This document shows positions 7,317 to 14,412 of a DNA stretch of 14,412 nucleotides, piece after piece. The translations under genes and the position numbers were made by a program. The notes under the pieces are model-generated. The model had not been told where the DNA came from, searched no databases, and saw only the letters and a program-made list of their open reading frames with translations. Location: the NCBI GenBank assembly GCA_018701215.1, contig JABIWH010000029.1, positions 1 through 14,412 of the forward strand. Reading direction: 5' to 3'. This stretch comes from Rhodospirillaceae bacterium (GTDB taxonomy: Bacteria > Pseudomonadota > Alphaproteobacteria > GCA-2731375). Every line of letters begins with the position of its first letter. Within the stretch, counting starts at the first letter, position 1.

Positions 7317-8195
7317 ATGAATGAAGCAACAGCTTACGTGCCGGACAAGGTCTGGCAATGGGACAAAGAGAACGGCGGCAAGTTTGCCAACATCAATCGC
7401 CCCATCGCTGGCTCGACCCATGACAAGGAATTACCTGTCGGCAAACATCCCATGCAATTGTATTCCCTCGGCACGCCCAACGGTGTGAAAGTCACCATAT
7501 TACTGGAAGAGCTGCTGGCGCTTGGACATAGTGGTGCCGAATACGATGCCTGGCTGATCAAGATCGGCGATGGCGATCAATTCGGCAGCGGCTTTGTCGA
7601 GGCGAACCCTAATTCCAAGATCCCCGCATTGATGGATCATAGCGGGGCAAAGCCGGTTCGGGTTTTTGAATCCGGCGCCATTCTGTTGCACCTGGCGGAA
7701 AAATTTGACGCGCTTTTACCCGACGACCCCGGCAAACGGCCTGAGTGCCTGTCCTGGCTGTTTTGGCAAATGGGCAGCGCGCCGTATCTGGGCGGCGGCT
7801 TTGGCCATTTTTACGCCTATGCGCCGTTCAAGATCGAATACAGCATCAACCGCTATGCCATGGAAGTGAAACGCCAATTGGATGTGCTCGACCGTCATCT
7901 GGCTGACAATCAGTATATGTGCGGTGACGACTACACCATCGCCGACATTGCCATCTGGCCATGGTACGGCGCCGTCGTTTTGAACAGGGTTTATGGTGCG
8001 GCGGAATATCTTGATGCCGGGTCTTATAAACATCTTGGCAGATGGACGCGGGAAATTGATGAGCGGAAGGCCGTAAAACGCGGACGCATGGTCAACCGGA
8101 CATCAGGCCCGCTTGAAGAGCAGCTGCGTGAGCGCCATGACGCCGCCGACTTCGAGACCAAGACCCAGGACAAAATCGAGGCATCGAAGAGTTAG
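7317..8195 (+). CDS. yghU: YghU-type glutathione transferase / disulfide-bond reductase
   Basis: A soluble Nu-class glutathione transferase expected to bind glutathione and act as a disulfide-bond reductase and organic-peroxide reductase. The 292 residues closely match the E. coli YghU pattern along the full length: KVWQWDKENGGKFANINRP, VGKHPMQLYSLGTPNG (active-site T53-P54-N55), the cis-Pro motif NPNSKIPAL (98-105), E118-S119 for the glutathione gamma-glutamyl group, then GGGFGHFYAYAP and the tail VNRTSGPLEEQLRERHDA. The ATG at 7317 follows the carboxylase stop by 14 bp with GGAG 8 bases upstream; the frame is open upstream into the carboxylase, but that part is a shadow. The operon position suggests that it protects, or conjugates intermediates of, the carboxylase pathway, but it may simply be a stress enzyme. 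It converges on the flavoprotein gene with a 9-bp gap. Confidence 0.94.
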   Translation: MNEATAYVPDKVWQWDKENGGKFANINRPIAGSTHDKELPVGKHPMQLYSLGTPNGVKVTILLEELLALGHSGAEYDAWLIKIGDGDQFGSGFVEANPNSKIPALMDHSGAKPVRVFESGAILLHLAEKFDALLPDDPGKRPECLSWLFWQMGSAPYLGGGFGHFYAYAPFKIEYSINRYAMEVKRQLDVLDRHLADNQYMCGDDYTIADIAIWPWYGAVVLNRVYGAAEYLDAGSYKHLGRWTREIDERKAVKRGRMVNRTSGPLEEQLRERHDAADFETKTQDKIEASKS

Positions 8196-8209
8196 CGTAA
8201 TTCCTTACG
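8196..8209. other. Short inverted repeat across the convergent gene ends
   Basis: CGTAA (8196-8200), TTCC, TTACG (8205-8209) form a 5-bp stem in the 9-bp gap between two stop codons; the right arm contains the flavoprotein stop. It is too short and AT-rich to be a convincing terminator, and no better one is visible, so transcripts of the two convergent operons may overlap. Confidence 0.25.
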
Positions 8210-9671
8210 ACCAGGGCGTTTCATTGACGGCGTTGCGGGCGGAGATGCGTCCGAAAACCAGGCATTCTCCGATATTTCCCGTGCCCTGATAGAGATGGCT
8301 GTAAATCGAGCCAAGCTCGCCGGCACTGTAGAGGCGGGGAATAGCGGCGCCGTCAGGGCGGAGAACCCGCGCTTTTTCATTGCGTTGCGGGCCGCCTTGG
8401 GTATTGAGCATCGAGGGTGACATTTCGATGGCATAATACGGCCCCTCGTCGAATGGCGTCAGCATCAAGGCCCGGTGAAAGTCATCATCCACCCCAGCCT
8501 CGGCCTGTATATTCCAGCGGTCCACGGTTAAACGCAACTGTTCGGGGTCGAGGCCGATGGACTGGGCGAGACCGGCCAATGTGTCCGCCGTCTTGATCCA
8601 GCCTTGCCGCAATTCGGCGCTGTTGTCCTCGCTCCAATCATAACGTTCGATGATCTGCGTCCAGCCATGGCTGGGTGTCTTGTCATAGAGCGGTCCCGAG
8701 GTCATCAGCTTCTGGTCGAACAACATATACATCGGGCATGGCGTTGATAACGCCTGCCAGGTCCCATTCGCGGGCACCTTGCCGTGCCGGGTCTTGAATT
8801 TCTCGTCCGCGAAACGCCTCCCATCAGGGCCCACGACAATCATGCCGCCCGGCACGCTCTTAGCGAAATGCAGTGCCTGCATGGAAAACGTGGTGGGAAA
8901 CTCCGGTACCTTGAGCGCCATGGACGGACCGGCAAAGTTGTTCATATGCCAAAGCTTGGCACCGACCGCCAAGGCCATGGAAATGCCGTCGCCTTCGTTA
9001 TACGGGCTGCCGGAAGTGTAGCAATAGGGTACGCCGGAGAGATAATTGCGGATCATCTCCTGGTTATTCTCGAAGCCGCCACAAGTCAGCACGACCGCTT
9101 TGCGGGCCTTGACGAATATGGCGTTGCCGCCCTGTTGGGCGCGCACGCCCAGAATTTCGCCGCTCGCGCCATCCTGGATCAGCTCGCGGCCCGGCGTTTC
9201 ATAACAGACCTTGATCGGGCGCTCCTTGACGAGGCTCTCGAACCGGTTCCAGGTATGGGAATAGCCATAGGTCGGTCCGTCGTGGAATTTATGGACGCAG
9301 TCCGCACCGGGCAGATCAGGGAACTCGATCCCAACCGGTTGGTGCTGGTGCTCCTGAGGGTCGCAGCCCAAGCTGCGCAGCCAGTCGTTGTTCAAACACA
9401 TTTCCTCTGCCCAGACGCGAACCATTTCGTCGGGGACCGTGTAGGGGCCGCATAGGGCTTTTAGGTAAGTCGCCGCACTTTCCGCCGACGAGGTGTTGAG
9501 ATATCCCTGACCGGCGACGCGGGTATTGCCGCCTTCCTGGCCCTCGGGTGCTTTCTCCAGTATCAACACTTCCGCGCCCAGCTCAAACGCGGTAACGGCG
9601 GCGGCAACGCCCGCCGCGCCAAAGCCGACAACAACAATGTCAGCCGCCATATCCCACTTTTCAGGTATCAC
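8205..9671 (-). CDS. FAD-dependent oxidoreductase, fumarate reductase / 3-ketosteroid dehydrogenase-like
   Basis: A flavoprotein of the FAD-binding-2 superfamily, whose members reduce or introduce a C=C bond next to a carbonyl or carboxyl (fumarate and urocanate reductases, ketosteroid delta1-dehydrogenases). The 488 residues open with VVVGFGAAG (FAD motif G16-G21), followed by ILEKAPEGQEGGNTR, GGFENN in the middle, and near the end YYAIEMSPSMLNTQGGP and the second FAD-binding stretch LYSAGELGSIYSHLYQGTGN. There is no Tat or Sec signal and no heme or flavin-transfer domain, so it is a soluble single-domain enzyme. The GTG start at 9671 is chosen because AGGAG lies 9 bases upstream and overlaps the CoA-transferase stop codon (TAGGAG); the ATG six codons later has no such site. 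It is the last gene of the five-gene operon. The direction of the reaction and the substrate are unknown. Confidence 0.85.
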   Translation of the reverse strand: MIPEKWDMAADIVVVGFGAAGVAAAVTAFELGAEVLILEKAPEGQEGGNTRVAGQGYLNTSSAESAATYLKALCGPYTVPDEMVRVWAEEMCLNNDWLRSLGCDPQEHQHQPVGIEFPDLPGADCVHKFHDGPTYGYSHTWNRFESLVKERPIKVCYETPGRELIQDGASGEILGVRAQQGGNAIFVKARKAVVLTCGGFENNQEMIRNYLSGVPYCYTSGSPYNEGDGISMALAVGAKLWHMNNFAGPSMALKVPEFPTTFSMQALHFAKSVPGGMIVVGPDGRRFADEKFKTRHGKVPANGTWQALSTPCPMYMLFDQKLMTSGPLYDKTPSHGWTQIIERYDWSEDNSAELRQGWIKTADTLAGLAQSIGLDPEQLRLTVDRWNIQAEAGVDDDFHRALMLTPFDEGPYYAIEMSPSMLNTQGGPQRNEKARVLRPDGAAIPRLYSAGELGSIYSHLYQGTGNIGECLVFGRISARNAVNETPWS

Positions 9672-9683
9672 GATGCGCTACTC

Positions 9684-10913
9684 CTACAGAATTCCCCGTT
9701 CCTTCAATTCAGCCAGGGCCGCCGCATCCAGATCTAGCAGACGGCCATAGACTTCCTCGTTGTGATGACCAAGTTTTGCCCCGCCCTCGAGCTGAGGCAG
9801 CGGACCGGAGGAAAAGGTCACGGGAAAGCCAGCAACAATGCCCCGTTCCACGGGCTCGTCGGAATCCTGACGGTACATGGGCTTCAAGGTGCCCCGGTCG
9901 CGGAAGTGTTCATCCTGCATCACCTCCGGCAAGGTTCGAACGCGGGCAATGGGGATATTGGCACCTGCCAATAAGGCAATTCCATCCTTGCAGTTAAATT
10001 TGCCAAGGCGATCCTGGATAACCTGCCGTAGCTCCTCCACATGCCTCTCCCGGTCATCGACCGTCGCATAACGGGGGTTCGCCAATAATTCATCCGCGCC
10101 CAGTGCCTTGCACAAATTCTGCCAACGCACCAGACCGCCGAGGGTAATGATCACATCGCCATCGCTGAGGCGATAAAGCCCGGTAAGGCCCTGGCGGCTG
10201 TCGTTGCCGGCGCGGACCGGTTGACCATCGTGAAGGGCGTCTTCCATGGGCTCCATGAACATCAGCGTCGCCAAGGTATCGATCATCGAGGCGTCGAGAT
10301 ATTGGCCTTCACCTGTTTTTTCCTTGTGACGCAGTGCACCCAGGATCGAATAGGCGGCATAAAGCGGCGTCACCAAGTCGCCAACAAAGACGCCAACCCG
10401 TGTTGGCGGACCGTCGGCGGCACCGTTCATATCCATAATACCGGACATCGCCTGGATCTGATGGTCATGGGCAGGCAGGTCCTTGTAAGGCCCAGTTTGG
10501 CCGTAGCCGGCAATGGAGCAATAAACGATACCCGGATTGACCTTGACGACATCGGCGTAACCAAGGCCAAGGCGCGTCATGGATCCTGGCGAGAGATTTT
10601 CCACCACCACATCGGCGCCCTTTGCCAGCTCCAGAAACATCCGTTTGCCCTCCGGGTCCTTCAAATTCAGGGTAATGCTTTTCACCCCTTCCGATCGCTT
10701 CAGGAAACGGATCGAGAGATCTTCTTCGGTCTCCCGCCCAAGGCTTCTGCCGTTGGGTCCCGTAAAAGGCCCGATTTCACGGATCGGATCACCGCTGCCC
10801 GGCATCTCAATCTTGATGACCTCGGCGCCAAAGCGCGCCAGGGTCATACTCAGAAAAGGACCGGCAAGAAAAACCGTGACCGAGAGGACCCGGATATCGT
10901 CAAGGGGTTTCAT
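9684..10913 (-). CDS. CaiB/BaiF (family III) CoA-transferase
   Basis: Moves coenzyme A from a donor thioester to a carboxylic acid, usually the activation step of a catabolic pathway. From the ATG at 10913 it has 409 residues, the family length. Visible family features are LAGPFLSMTLARFGAEVIKIE at the N-terminus (CoA site), VKSITLNLKDPEGK, DVVVENLSPGSMTRLGLGY, and VGVFVGDLVTP, in which D179 is in the place of the catalytic aspartate that forms the acyl-anhydride. The GEGQYLDASMID segment follows. The ATG at 10913 has AAAGGA 6 bases upstream; an in-frame TTG at 10934 is weaker. The gene lies 44 bp after the crotonase gene, and its stop codon forms part of the ribosome binding site of the flavoprotein gene, so the two are probably translationally coupled. 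The acid that it activates is not evident. Confidence 0.92.
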   Translation of the reverse strand: MKPLDDIRVLSVTVFLAGPFLSMTLARFGAEVIKIEMPGSGDPIREIGPFTGPNGRSLGRETEEDLSIRFLKRSEGVKSITLNLKDPEGKRMFLELAKGADVVVENLSPGSMTRLGLGYADVVKVNPGIVYCSIAGYGQTGPYKDLPAHDHQIQAMSGIMDMNGAADGPPTRVGVFVGDLVTPLYAAYSILGALRHKEKTGEGQYLDASMIDTLATLMFMEPMEDALHDGQPVRAGNDSRQGLTGLYRLSDGDVIITLGGLVRWQNLCKALGADELLANPRYATVDDRERHVEELRQVIQDRLGKFNCKDGIALLAGANIPIARVRTLPEVMQDEHFRDRGTLKPMYRQDSDEPVERGIVAGFPVTFSSGPLPQLEGGAKLGHHNEEVYGRLLDLDAAALAELKERGIL

Positions 10914-10957
10914 GAGGTGTCCTTTGGCTTGCAACGGTTTCTATTTATGACAGGACA

Positions 10958-11806
10958 CTAAACGCCCTTGAATTTCGGCTTCCTTTTCTCGACGAAGGCG
11001 GCGCGGGCCTCCTTGGCATCGTCCGAGCTTTGCAGGATACCGCCGGCGTTCGAGGTCAACACCATCGTGGTCTCGAGTGTTGAATCGAGCGCGGCGCGCA
11101 TGATCCGCTTGGAGGTCCATTGCACCAGGGGCGGTATGGCGATGATCCTATCGCAAAGTTCCCGTGTCGTCGTTTCAAGCTCTTCGGAAGCAACCAGATG
11201 GTTCAGCATGCCCCACTCGTAGGCGCGCTCGGCCGATAGCGAGCCGGTGTAGACAAATTCCAGGGCCCGGCCCAATCCGACCATTTTCGGCAGATAATAG
11301 CTGCCGCCGTTTTCAATGATCTGGCCGGCTTGCTGGTAGCCGATGAAACGGGTGTTTTCGCAGCCAACGCGAATATCGCAGTGCAATGCCATGTCCATGC
11401 CGGAGCCGACGGCGGCGCCATTGACCATGGCAATGGTGGGTTTGCGGATGATGGAGATATCCCGGTGCAGCTTGGTAAAGCCGTGATAGAAGTGCTGGCG
11501 GGCGGCATCCGGCCCTTCATGAGCGCCGCGCGCGCCGGAGAAGTCGGGGCCGATTTCATCTTCCGCCGGCCGGCTCTTAAGATCGGCGCCGGAACAGAAA
11601 CCCCGGCCGACACCGGTCAGCACGATCGCGCGCACATCCGGATCATCGTCGCCGGCGCGCATATACTCGCCAACCTTGGCGACCGTGCCCATCTCCTCCG
11701 CCGTGCCGTAGAGCGCGTTCATTTTTTCCGGCCGGTTGAACTTGATCCAGAGGATGCCGTTATCCTCCTTCTCATAAAGCAGATAGTCGACGAGCTCGGG
11801 TCCCAT
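10958..11806 (-). CDS. Crotonase-superfamily enzyme (enoyl-CoA hydratase/isomerase fold) with substituted catalytic glutamates
   Basis: A crotonase-fold protein acting on a CoA thioester. From the ATG at 11806 it has 282 residues, slightly long for the family. Oxyanion-hole elements are present: GRGFCSGADL (68-76) and NGAAVGSGMDMALHCD (129-144). By hand alignment to mammalian enoyl-CoA hydratase, the two catalytic glutamates (E144 and E164 there) correspond to D138 and Q158 here, so simple hydratase chemistry is doubtful; isomerase, hydrolase, dehalogenase or C-C cleaving activity is possible. E165 in IIENGG might act instead. There is an insertion of about 20 residues after the first oxyanion element (PAEDEIGPDFSGARGAHEGP). 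The ATG at 11806 has GGAGG 8 bases upstream, whereas the ATG at 11821 has none. It sits between a GstB-like transferase and the CoA-transferase in the operon, which supports a CoA-linked role. Confidence 0.88.
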   Translation of the reverse strand: MGPELVDYLLYEKEDNGILWIKFNRPEKMNALYGTAEEMGTVAKVGEYMRAGDDDPDVRAIVLTGVGRGFCSGADLKSRPAEDEIGPDFSGARGAHEGPDAARQHFYHGFTKLHRDISIIRKPTIAMVNGAAVGSGMDMALHCDIRVGCENTRFIGYQQAGQIIENGGSYYLPKMVGLGRALEFVYTGSLSAERAYEWGMLNHLVASEELETTTRELCDRIIAIPPLVQWTSKRIMRAALDSTLETTMVLTSNAGGILQSSDDAKEARAAFVEKRKPKFKGV

Positions 11807-11829
11807 ATCGATTTCCTCCATTTAGGCGG

Positions 11830-12480
11830 TTAATTGCCCTGAACCTGTTCTGTTCGTGGTGCATTCGCGTCGACCACGTGTTCCTGATAGGCAGGACGGG
11901 CAAGCAAGCGTTCGTAATAGGCTTCTAAATTCGTATGCGGGGGCCGGTTCGGCGTCCATTGCATCCAGCGATGAGTGACCGAACCCGCCGGGATGTCACC
12001 CATGGTCAGTTGTGAGCCACCCACATAGTCGTTATCCGCCAGATGGGCGTCGAGAATATCGAACCAGGGAGCGGCCTTCTCCGCCGCCGCCTCAATCGCC
12101 GTCTTGCTACGGTCCGCTGGCGGCAGACGGAAATAGTGGTCCAAGTAGACTGGGTTGAAAACCGCCTGATTGAGCGAGCTCCAATCCATCCATTTGTCGG
12201 ACGAGGCTCGTTCCCGTAAGTCTTCGGGACAAAGGTTGCCCATGCTGTGTTTAGCGCACAGATAACGCACCACGGCGCCGGACTCCCACAGGGTGAAGCC
12301 GTCCTCTTCTTCGAGCGTGGGCAGACGGCCATTGGGATTTTTCCGCCGGTATTCCGGATCATCGTTGCCGCCAAATGGCCCGCCCCAATCTATCCGCTCG
12401 CACTCGATCCCAAGTTCCCCAATACACCACATCGCCTTGATGACGTTCGAGCCATCCTTGCGGCCCCAAATTTTCAGCAT
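11830..12480 (-). CDS. GstB-like glutathione S-transferase
   Basis: A soluble glutathione transferase of 216 residues. The N-terminal thioredoxin-like domain starts IWGRKDGSNVIKAMWCI, with S11/N12 in the place of the glutathione-activating residue, followed by the cis-Pro motif NPNGRLPTL (48-56) and WESGAVVRYL (E66-S67 contacting glutathione). An all-helical C-terminal domain contains KWMDW and ends LLARPAYQEHV. The pattern GRxxSxNVxK and the WES motif are like E. coli GstB, a class able to act on small haloacids such as bromoacetate. The ATG at 12480 has AGGAGA about 9 bases upstream. It is the second gene of the operon, 45 bp after the aldo/keto reductase and 23 bp before the crotonase gene. 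This suggests conjugation, dehalogenation or glutathione-dependent isomerisation of a pathway compound. It is not closely related to the YghU-type protein at 7317. Confidence 0.88.
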   Translation of the reverse strand: MLKIWGRKDGSNVIKAMWCIGELGIECERIDWGGPFGGNDDPEYRRKNPNGRLPTLEEEDGFTLWESGAVVRYLCAKHSMGNLCPEDLRERASSDKWMDWSSLNQAVFNPVYLDHYFRLPPADRSKTAIEAAAEKAAPWFDILDAHLADNDYVGGSQLTMGDIPAGSVTHRWMQWTPNRPPHTNLEAYYERLLARPAYQEHVVDANAPRTEQVQGN

Positions 12481-12525
12481 GATCCATTCTCTCCTGTTAT
12501 CGCGTTATGCCCCATGGAGCGCCCT

Positions 12526-13560
12526 TTATGAGCTGCCGAAACTAAGCAGATTCTCGACAGGTTTGTAGAGCTCCTCCAGATACGTGATGTCATCCTCCGC
12601 CAATCTGATCTCGGTGGCCGCTACCAATTGCTCGAGCTGGCTGACCTTGGAGACCCCCACCACGGGAGCCGTAATTTCAGGCTTGCTCAAAAGCCAGGCA
12701 ACGGCGATTTGGGCCGGCGTATGGCCAAGCTTTTCCGCCACCTCGATCACCCGGTCGGCAATCTGGAAATCCATTTCGCCGCGATAAAGCCCTTCCGTGC
12801 GCTTGCGGTCCGCGCCTTGGGAGCGCGCCGTGCTGCCGCCATCCAGACTACCCTTATAGCTGCCCGTCAGGATGCCGCGCGCCAAGGGTGACCAGGGCGT
12901 TAGCGCCACGCCTGTATTGGCGCAATACGGGTTCATCTCGCGCTCTTCTTCGCGGTAGATCAGATTGTAATGGTTCTGCATGGAGATAAAGCGTGTCCAG
13001 CCGTTGCGTTCCGCCGTCATCTGCAACTCTGCAAACTGCCAGGCGAACATCGAGGAACCGCCGAGATAAAGCGCCTTGCCCGCCTTCACCACATCGTGCA
13101 ACGCCTCCATGGTTTCCTCGATCGGCGGCAGGGTAAGGCCTTGGTGAAGGCGGCCATGCGGGTGGCGGTGGATGATCAGTTGGTCGACATAATCAAGGCC
13201 GAGGCGTTGCAGACAGGCGTCCACGCCTTCCATCACATGTTTCCGCGACAGGCCGCCTTGATTGATGTTCGAGCCCATGGGCCCTGAAATCTTGGTCGAA
13301 AGGACATATTGGTCGCGGGGCACCAGCTCGCGCAGAAGCTCGCCAACAACCCGCTCGCAGGCGCCAAGACCATAAACATCCGCGCAGTCAAAATAGAACA
13401 GCCCGTGGTCCAAGGCAGCCTTGAAGATCGGCCGGGCTTCATCAATGGTCAGCGTCCAATCACCCTGATGCCCACGTCCAGGCTCGCCGAAATTCATCGT
13501 GCCCAGGCATAATCGTGAAACACCAAGACCGCTTTTGCCCAACTGCATCGTTTCCAACAT
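12526..13560 (-). CDS. Aldo/keto reductase (YajO-like)
   Basis: An NADPH-dependent oxidoreductase with a TIM-barrel fold, reducing aldehydes or ketones to alcohols. The 344 residues begin LGKSGLGVSRLCLGTMNFGEP, and the catalytic tetrad is visible: D58 and Y63 in FDCADVYG, K90 in LSTK, H131 in LIIHRH. Later motifs are GGSSM, SMQNHYNLIYREEEREM, TPWSPLARG and the cofactor-binding PVVGVSK. These closely resemble E. coli YajO, though the overall length is about 20 residues more because of a segment near 135-142. The frame is open to 13659, but the ATG at 13560 has a near-perfect AAGGAGG 6 bases upstream, so the upstream 33 codons are excluded. It is the first gene of the five-gene minus-strand operon, and divergent from the nitroreductase. 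Confidence 0.92.
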   Translation of the reverse strand: MLETMQLGKSGLGVSRLCLGTMNFGEPGRGHQGDWTLTIDEARPIFKAALDHGLFYFDCADVYGLGACERVVGELLRELVPRDQYVLSTKISGPMGSNINQGGLSRKHVMEGVDACLQRLGLDYVDQLIIHRHPHGRLHQGLTLPPIEETMEALHDVVKAGKALYLGGSSMFAWQFAELQMTAERNGWTRFISMQNHYNLIYREEEREMNPYCANTGVALTPWSPLARGILTGSYKGSLDGGSTARSQGADRKRTEGLYRGEMDFQIADRVIEVAEKLGHTPAQIAVAWLLSKPEITAPVVGVSKVSQLEQLVAATEIRLAEDDITYLEELYKPVENLLSFGSS

Positions 13561-13612
13561 GGCTTCCCTCCTTAACAAAACAGAGGGCAAGGGTATGGTG
13601 CATGCGAAGTGG

Positions 13613-13667
13613 GTGCAACGTGCAATCGCGCCGCAATCGAACCTGGATTTTCCAGCCATGGTTGGCT
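13613..13667. promoter_or_regulatory. Repeat cluster in the divergent promoter region (candidate operators)
   Basis: The spacer between the five-gene operon and the nitroreductase holds several stacked short repeats: GTGCAA twice with a 7-bp period (13613-13618, 13620-13625), GCAATCG twice with an 11-bp period (13622-13628, 13633-13639), the inverted repeat CTGGA-TTT-TCCAG (13643-13655), and, adjoining it, AGCCA-TGGT-TGGCT (13654-13667). This is the pattern of a regulator site shared by two divergent promoters. No strong -35/-10 pair could be assigned in either direction, and no regulator gene is present in the window. Confidence 0.4.
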
Positions 13668-13720
13668 ATTGCTAGTGGGGCCAACACGCGGCAGCAGCTT
13701 AAATTTCAAGGAATAGCAGA

Positions 13721-14365
13721 ATGGATATGGTTCGCCTCGACCCGCCCGCGGAACTGACGATGCCCATCGGCGAAGCAATGTTCAGCCAGCGCGCCATGCG
13801 CCGCATGGACCCAAGTCGCCCGGTTACTGACGAGCAGCTGGAGATCGTGCTGAACGCCGCCTCCAAGGCGCCAAACGGAGGCAATGCGCAACCAGCACGC
13901 TATTTGGTTATCCGTGAGCGCGCGGCCATCGAGGAATTCGGCAAGCTGTATTTCGAAGCATGGTGGGCCAAACGGCGGGATGCCTACGGCTGGACCTCCA
14001 AGGCCGATATTCCGGAAGGTTCGGTCTACCGTCTGCCGGCCCTGTTGGCGGATGAAATGGTCAACGCGCCGGTGGTTATCCTGGTCTATTCGGAACCATC
14101 CGGCGTCGCCGCGTCCTCGACCTTCCCCGGGGTCCAGAACCTGCTGCTGTCAGCCCGGGCAATGGGTATTGGCAGCGTTCTGACAACTCTGCACCCGCAG
14201 GTCATGGACCGGGTCAATGCAATGTTCGACGTGCCCGAGGAAATGGTCTTTCACTGCTGCATCCCGCTGGGCTATCCGCGCGGCAACTTCGGTCCGACCT
14301 CCCGGCTACCGACCAGCGCGACGACTTCGTGGGGCCATTGGGGCGAAGCGCCGCCCTGGAAATAG
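13721..14365 (+). CDS. Nitroreductase-family FMN oxidoreductase
   Basis: A flavoprotein expected to bind FMN and use NAD(P)H to reduce nitro groups, quinones or activated double bonds, usually as a homodimer. The 214 residues have the family length. FMN phosphate/ring contacts are seen in SQRAMRRM (22-29) and APNGGNAQP (50-58); GIGSVLTTL (149-157) and the IPLGYP stretch (181-186) are the central and C-terminal family motifs, and the end TSWGHWG is where the second-subunit contact usually lies. The ATG at 13721 has AAGGAA about 6-8 bases upstream. It is divergent from the aldo/keto reductase operon and may share its control. Ene-reductase, dehalogenase or dehydrogenase activities occur in this superfamily, so the name should be taken as family only. 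From 14366 to the end of the window no gene is visible. Confidence 0.88.
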   Translation: MDMVRLDPPAELTMPIGEAMFSQRAMRRMDPSRPVTDEQLEIVLNAASKAPNGGNAQPARYLVIRERAAIEEFGKLYFEAWWAKRRDAYGWTSKADIPEGSVYRLPALLADEMVNAPVVILVYSEPSGVAASSTFPGVQNLLLSARAMGIGSVLTTLHPQVMDRVNAMFDVPEEMVFHCCIPLGYPRGNFGPTSRLPTSATTSWGHWGEAPPWK

Positions 14366-14412
14366 GGCATTTTAATGCTGTCTGAACCACCCGCTCCCCC
14401 TTCCCGGCCACC

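Noticed and set aside
10221..10961. A 246-codon plus-strand frame opposite the CoA-transferase
   Set aside because: Shadow of a confidently identified gene, with no family features and no sensible ribosome binding site.
13561..13659. N-terminal extension of the aldo/keto reductase to 13659
   Set aside because: The ATG at 13560 has a near-perfect AAGGAGG at ideal spacing and begins the normal family N-terminus; the extension would cover the repeat-rich spacer.

Overview
The window reads as accessory catabolic DNA from a GC-rich Gram-negative bacterium, most likely an alphaproteobacterium (perhaps Rhodospirillales-like). That assignment rests on base composition, tightly packed operons with clear Shine-Dalgarno sites, and the mix of families, including a single-chain acyl-CoA carboxylase and Baeyer-Villiger and CaiB-type enzymes. 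There is no rRNA, tRNA or marker protein to fix the taxonomy. I saw no mobile element, CRISPR array or RNA gene.

Layout. (i) 13-1301, minus strand: a two-gene unit encoding a small unrecognised helical protein and a SAM-dependent O-methyltransferase whose C-terminus looks abnormal. (ii) 1498-3138, minus strand: a type I Baeyer-Villiger monooxygenase with a recognisable promoter. (iii) 3324-3698, plus strand: an orphan protein rich in Trp and Cys. (iv) 3699-3876: a 178-bp leader holding four 14-bp tandem repeats, a perfect palindrome and a 7-bp hairpin, leading into (v) 3877-7302, a fused biotin carboxylase/BCCP/carboxyltransferase, followed 14 bp later by a YghU-type glutathione transferase (7317-8195). 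(vi) 8205-13560, minus strand: five tightly spaced genes, transcribed in the order aldo/keto reductase, GstB-like glutathione transferase, crotonase-fold enzyme, CaiB-type CoA-transferase and fumarate-reductase/ketosteroid-dehydrogenase-like flavoprotein. They converge on the YghU gene with only 9 bp between stop codons. (vii) 13721-14365, plus strand: a nitroreductase divergent from the five-gene operon across a repeat-rich 160-bp spacer.

Together the genes suggest breakdown of an organic acid or cyclic/xenobiotic compound as CoA thioesters. The CoA-transferase would activate the acid, the flavoprotein and aldo/keto reductase would do redox steps, the crotonase would act on the acyl-CoA, the carboxylase would carboxylate an acyl-CoA, the monooxygenase could convert a ketone to an ester, and two unrelated glutathione transferases would handle electrophiles. 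The substrate cannot be read from the sequence and the pathway is inference. No gene-free stretch exceeds 200 bp; the four largest (1302-1497, 3139-3323, 3699-3876, 13561-13720) are described below.
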